Positions 28,218 to 31,572 of a stretch of 31,572 nt of DNA are shown piece after piece. Position 1 is the first letter of the stretch. Each line of letters starts with the position of its first letter. The stretch comes from Emiliania huxleyi CCMP1516 (Eukaryota > Haptophyta > Isochrysidales > Noelaerhabdaceae), in NCBI RefSeq assembly GCF_000372725.1, contig NW_005199925.1:1-31572 (forward strand). Reading direction: 5' to 3'. Both the position numbers and the translations under genes were made by a program. The notes under the pieces were generated by a model. It did not search any database. It was not told where the DNA came from and saw only the letters and a program-made list of their open reading frames with translations.

Positions 28218-29922
28218 ATGAGCTCTGCGGCAGCATTGGCGCGGCTGACAGTCGTGTGTAGCATCTGTATAGCTGTCACCGCGTTGGCCGCCCGACGCTA
28301 CGCGCGCGCAAAGGGTGGCCAGGCCAGCAGCAACACAAGCGCGGCTGCGCCACCGCCAGCCAAGACCTGCGTGCCGCCGGTGACCTTGCCAGACAAGGGC
28401 GGCTCTGGAAGGTCTCCGGGAGGGCATTGGAAGCACGCGGCCAAGGCCACATCGGAGACGCTTACTCCCCGCTCGGCGTACGCACGCGTAGAGGGCGCGG
28501 AGTTGCGCGACCGGGTTGTGGTCGCCATGGTGGGGCTGCCCGCACGAGGGAAGAGCTACCTATCGAAGGCGGTAGTGCGGTACCTCAACCTCATAGGCTG
28601 CCCAGCACGCATCTTCAACTCCGAAGAGCACCGCAAAACGGAGGTCCGCCGAAGCAGCCGGGTCAGCGACCCGGGAACCGACGACGCCATAGCAACCCGC
28701 GACCAAGTTGCGATGGAGACGCTCGACGAACTTTTCTCCTGGCTACGCGACGCGACGGCCACGACGTGGCTTGCGACTGGCGCCTCGGGCTGTGCCTGTG
28801 CGATCTTCGATGCCACTAACACCACAGTTGCACGGCGGCAGCAGATTGTCGCTCGGTGCGCTGACGAGAGACCGCCCGTCCGCCTCATCTTTCTCGAGTC
28901 TATCTGCGACGACGACGAGTTGCTCAAGCACAACTATCGGCTGAAGCTCGCCAAGACGAAGACCAACAAAAAAGAGGCGCTCGAGGACTTCGTTGGACGC
29001 GTGAAAAAGTACGAGGAGGCGTACGAGCGGATCGAGCCCGCAGAAGGCGTGAGCTACCTGCAGATCCACAACGCAGGGCAGAGGCTCGTCGCGTCGGGCC
29101 TCGCTGGCTACGTCTCGACGCGGATTGTGGCGCTGCTGCACGCCATCCACCTCGAGCCGCGAGCAATCTGGCTTGTGCGCCGCCTCTGTTCCCCAATCCA
29201 CCACCCGCCACAAGAACCCACCAACCTCACTTGCACGACCCGCGCAGGTGCTTTGCGGACAGACCCTCAACGACACGAGCGACATTGTCGGTGGTGACTC
29301 GCCGCTTTCTGCTGATGGCCTTGAGTACGCCCGCGCAACTGTAGCGCTGCTCGCTCGGCGGATCGCGAGCTGGTCGACTGCTGAGAAGCTTGCGGGGACC
29401 CAGCATAGCAATCCGGCCATTATTAGCGGCACTCTGCGCCGCTACTCGCCCATGATCGACATGATGCGAAAGCAGATCCAGCCGACCTCGGTCACACGGC
29501 TCACGCGATTGAACGATCTCTGTGCCGGCGAGCTTGAGTCCGTGCCAGCAGAGTCGCTGCACACGGAGCACGTGGCGGAGCGAGAGGCGCGCGAGAGAGA
29601 CAAGCTGAGCTACCGCTTCCCCGGCGTCGGAGGCGAGTCGTACCAGGATGTGATTCAGCGGCTGCTGGACACCGTCCTTGCCATCGAGCAGTCAAGGAAT
29701 AACGTCGTCGTCGTGTGCGACCGCGCTATCTCGCGTGTGCTGTGGTCCTACCTGTGCGGCCTTGAGCCCGCAAACATCCCCAACCTGGAGGTGGTGCCAG
29801 GTCTCATGGAGCTGCGGCGCGCGCACGCGGGCTGGACATGCACCCCTCTCGAGGTTCCTGAGGGCGCCGCGCGGACCGTCGGCCTAGCGGGAGACTCATG
29901 TTTGGGATCTCTGCGAGCCTAG
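28218..29922 (+). CDS. PFKFB: 6-phosphofructo-2-kinase with degenerate fructose-2,6-bisphosphatase domain
   Basis: Bifunctional enzymes of this family make and break fructose 2,6-bisphosphate, the signal that tunes glycolysis against gluconeogenesis. Exons 28218-29174 and 29248-29922 join in phase to about 543 aa. A hydrophobic N-terminal segment (LTVVCSICIAVTALAA) may anchor or target it. The kinase half looks intact: P-loop GLPARGKS (106-113), RYLNLIGCPARIFN, Walker-B type FDATNTT and FLESICDD. The phosphatase half keeps the fold (GGDSPLSADGLEYA, GTLRR, YRFPGVGGESYQDV) but not the chemistry. The RHG motif reads LCG, with Cys322 in place of the phosphate-accepting His; the LNE acid is Asp; and the second His is Asp (VVCDRA). 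It should therefore act as a kinase only. I chose ATG 28218 for its CAACATGAG context. Confidence 0.87.
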
Positions 29923-30118
29923 TGAGCATGGCTCTGTATTTGGTATCGCGTAGGGCCAGAGCCGCCGGGAGCGCGTCCCCTGCCCGCCCGAGTGTCGGTG
30001 CGTCTCATATTACCCATTCAAGGTCGCCTCGTCTAGTCTCTCCAAACTACGCATGCAGAAATTTGCCAAATATCAAAACATGTGGCAACTGTGGCCTTTC
30101 TCTTTTTGCACAGAGCGT

Positions 30119-30142
30119 CACATGCACATGCACATGCACATG
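30119..30142. repeat. (CACATG)4 microsatellite
   Basis: Four perfect hexamer units. Confidence 0.85.
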
Positions 30143-30707
30143 AACCTTCCCAGTTCCACGCGTGTAATCGCGTCGGCGATCTAGCAGCTTGTGCTCCTCC
30201 ATGCCGTCGCAACGATGCCACCCAGGCATGCAGATTTGCACTACGGACGTGCAGTTTTGAAGACTGTGGTGCGGAGGGGCAGCGCCATGGACGAGGCGGT
30301 CGAACTGCCAGCTGGCGAGCGCCGTCCACGTGCTGGACAGTGCGGCGGGGGTGGGCCCGAACTATGCTCTCGTGCGCAGCAAGGAGACAAAGGCGGCGGC
30401 GGCGCGAGGACGCGAGTGGGCGGCGCTCGAGGGACGGTGTGACGTGTATCTTGAGCGCGCAGGCGGCGCGGCCGGCGCAGCTCTGCAACAACCAACAAGA
30501 ACAACCAAGTACAACACGTGGAGGTTTGATTGTCCGACTCCGAGGATGCGGCAAACCATGGGCCGTGGATGTACGTGTCGAATGTGGATTGAGGATGGTC
30601 ATGTGTCAACTGAAAGGTGAACAACAACAAGGTACAAACAAGCGCGTTCGGCCTGTTCGCGGGATCGCGGCGCTCGCGCAACCCCCCGCAATGCTGCAAG
30701 ACGTCTC

Positions 30708-30764
30708 AGCACTCTACAGGAAAACATACTCATACAAGCTGTTATCTGTTTCTGGTAGAGTGCT
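30708..30764. other. Hairpin with 18-bp arms
   Basis: AGCACTCTACAGGAAAAC pairs with TGTTTCTGGTAGAGTGCT (30747-30764), apart from one or two mismatches, around a loop of about 20 nt. It lies in a non-coding, AT-richer stretch; a structured RNA or mobile-element end is possible. Confidence 0.6.
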
Positions 30765-30879
30765 GTATACGAAGCCCCAAGCTCCTTACAACTAACTCTG
30801 TGCACTTCTGTCTTCTCTCCTCGTGTGTTCCCACAGTTTCGCGCGCGAGACGCCCCCGCCTCACCGCCTCATCAGTGGG

Positions 30880-31481
30880 TCATCTCAACCCCGACGTTGC
30901 GTATAGGGCTGTCAGATTCGCCTCTAAACCGCGGAGCGCTCCGATATCTGCCCGCCGGGCCCTCCTCTCCCCCGGCGGCTTCCCAGCCCTGTTGTGGCGG
31001 CCGCCGCGCGCGCCCGCTATCCTGCGCCCGCTCCCATCCGCCGCGCCGCCCGCACCCGACTCCTCCTTCCCTGTGCTGCCGCCGCCGGCTGCTCCTGCCG
31101 CGCTCAAGCCCGCAAGCCCTGCCCGCGCCTCGACCTCCTCCTGCAGCCCAACGTTGTTCGCGAGGTGCAAGATCTCGTCGGCGAATGCGGCCGAGCGGCG
31201 CGCGACGGCGCCTCCTCCGCCGCCCGGGAACGTGGCGAGGTACTGGTGTGCGAGGTTGGAGAGGTAGGTGTTCCAAAAGAGGGAGGCGCCTTTGTATGTG
31301 GGGGGGGGGGGGGAGTTGCACTGGCGGGTCCCATCGAAAAGGGGGGGGGAGGGGGGGAGGGGGGGGGGGCTCTTGCCCCCCAGGAGAAAAGGAAGTGGAG
31401 GCCGGGCGGCACCAGCCAAAAGTTGAGCACCTTGAAGGAGCCCCAAAAGGCCCCCGTCCCAAGGAGGAATCCCGGCCCGGC
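30880..31481 (-). CDS. Partial Mpv17/PMP22-like membrane protein (3' part of gene)
   Basis: Mpv17-family proteins are four-helix membrane proteins of mitochondria, peroxisomes or plastids, thought to form channels. Only the last part lies here. An exon after a CCCCGCAG acceptor (from 31481) encodes FWGSFKVLNFWLVPPGLHFLF. After an interruption of about 100 bp full of C/G homopolymers, a second exon encodes SLFWNTYLSNLAHQYLA. Together these follow the family's ending (W-x-x-x-x-x-x-NF-x-x-VP, then W-x-x-YLS). The usual protein ends soon after YLS; here the frame runs on for about 100 further Ala/Gly/Arg-rich residues to a stop at 30880. The exon joint cannot be fixed because homopolymer runs of uncertain length lie in it. 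The start is outside the window. Confidence 0.5.
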
Positions 31482-31572
31482 CTGCGGGGGAAAGGCGGGG
31501 GAAGGTCTCCCGGCAGGGTGAGGCTCCTGGAGACCTCCAAAGGAAAAAGGGGAAGGGGGGCGGGGGGGGGGG
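31299..31572. other. Homopolymer-rich end of the window, doubtful sequence quality
   Basis: Repeated G runs of 8-15 bases (around 31301-31314, 31340-31370 and the last 20 bases) are concentrated here and occur nowhere else in the window. They most likely mark the poorly read end of a contig. Frames across them should not be trusted. Confidence 0.7.

Larger units (their letters stand above)
29923..30879. other. Intergenic region, no supported gene
   Basis: It holds a (CACATG)4 microsatellite (30119-30142) and a hairpin (30708-30764). Overlapping frames of 60-240 codons occur on both strands between 30082 and 30800, but none shows a domain, and splicing them gave no convincing protein. A small spliced gene beginning near ATG 30288 cannot be excluded. 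Confidence 0.4.

Overview
The window looks like nuclear DNA of a GC-rich protist with compact introns, most likely a haptophyte alga (Emiliania/Chrysochromulina-like). This is inference. The sequence shows visibly high GC, spliced genes whose exons only join into known proteins if introns of about 64-116 nt (mostly 65-75) are removed, and an unusually large share of GC-AG introns. The proteins are eukaryotic (myosin, PFK-2/FBPase-2, Mpv17-like, J-protein) together with an Obg GTPase. I had no transcripts, so splice sites are placed by reading-frame phase and protein-family continuity.

Layout. 107-2316 (-): seven-exon Obg GTPase, one intron of which holds a duplicated exon end and TTAGGG repeats. 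2680-3966 (-): unknown membrane protein. 4385-5371 (-): secreted-type alpha/beta hydrolase. 6257-7201 (-): Nudix hydrolase with a pre-Nudix domain. 7376-9973 (+): 5'-truncated LINE-type retrotransposon (RNase H plus zinc knuckle) with a 12-bp target-site duplication. 10645-11508 (+): atypical SDR/NmrA-like protein. 11816-13972 (+): MORN-like protein with an internally duplicated module. 14200-16049 (+): leucine-rich-repeat protein kinase of a family I associate with bacteria. 16300-17079 (+): HAD phosphatase of pyrimidine-nucleotidase type. 17206-17368: large foldback. 18018-19507 (-): membrane J-protein ending in RDEL. 19680-21051: repeats and gene fragments. 21052-22296 (+): a frame interrupted only by two TGA codons. 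22572-27892 (+): myosin with a PDZ-PH-PH tail. 28218-29922 (+): PFK-2/FBPase-2 whose phosphatase active site is lost. 30880-31481 (-): partial Mpv17/PMP22-like gene next to a homopolymer-rich, probably poor-quality end.

The genes do not form a pathway or operon; they are independent housekeeping and signalling genes. The unifying signal is intron structure. In at least three introns (two in the LRR kinase, one in the myosin) the first 20-30 nt are an imperfect copy of the start of the next exon. That is the expected scar of intron birth by tandem duplication of an AG|GC or AG|GT site. Weaker or variant cases occur in the kinase, J-protein, myosin and Obg genes. Other points worth attention are the myosin tail architecture, the bacterial-type LRR kinase carrying several introns, the catalytically degenerate FBPase-2 domain and the recent LINE insertion.
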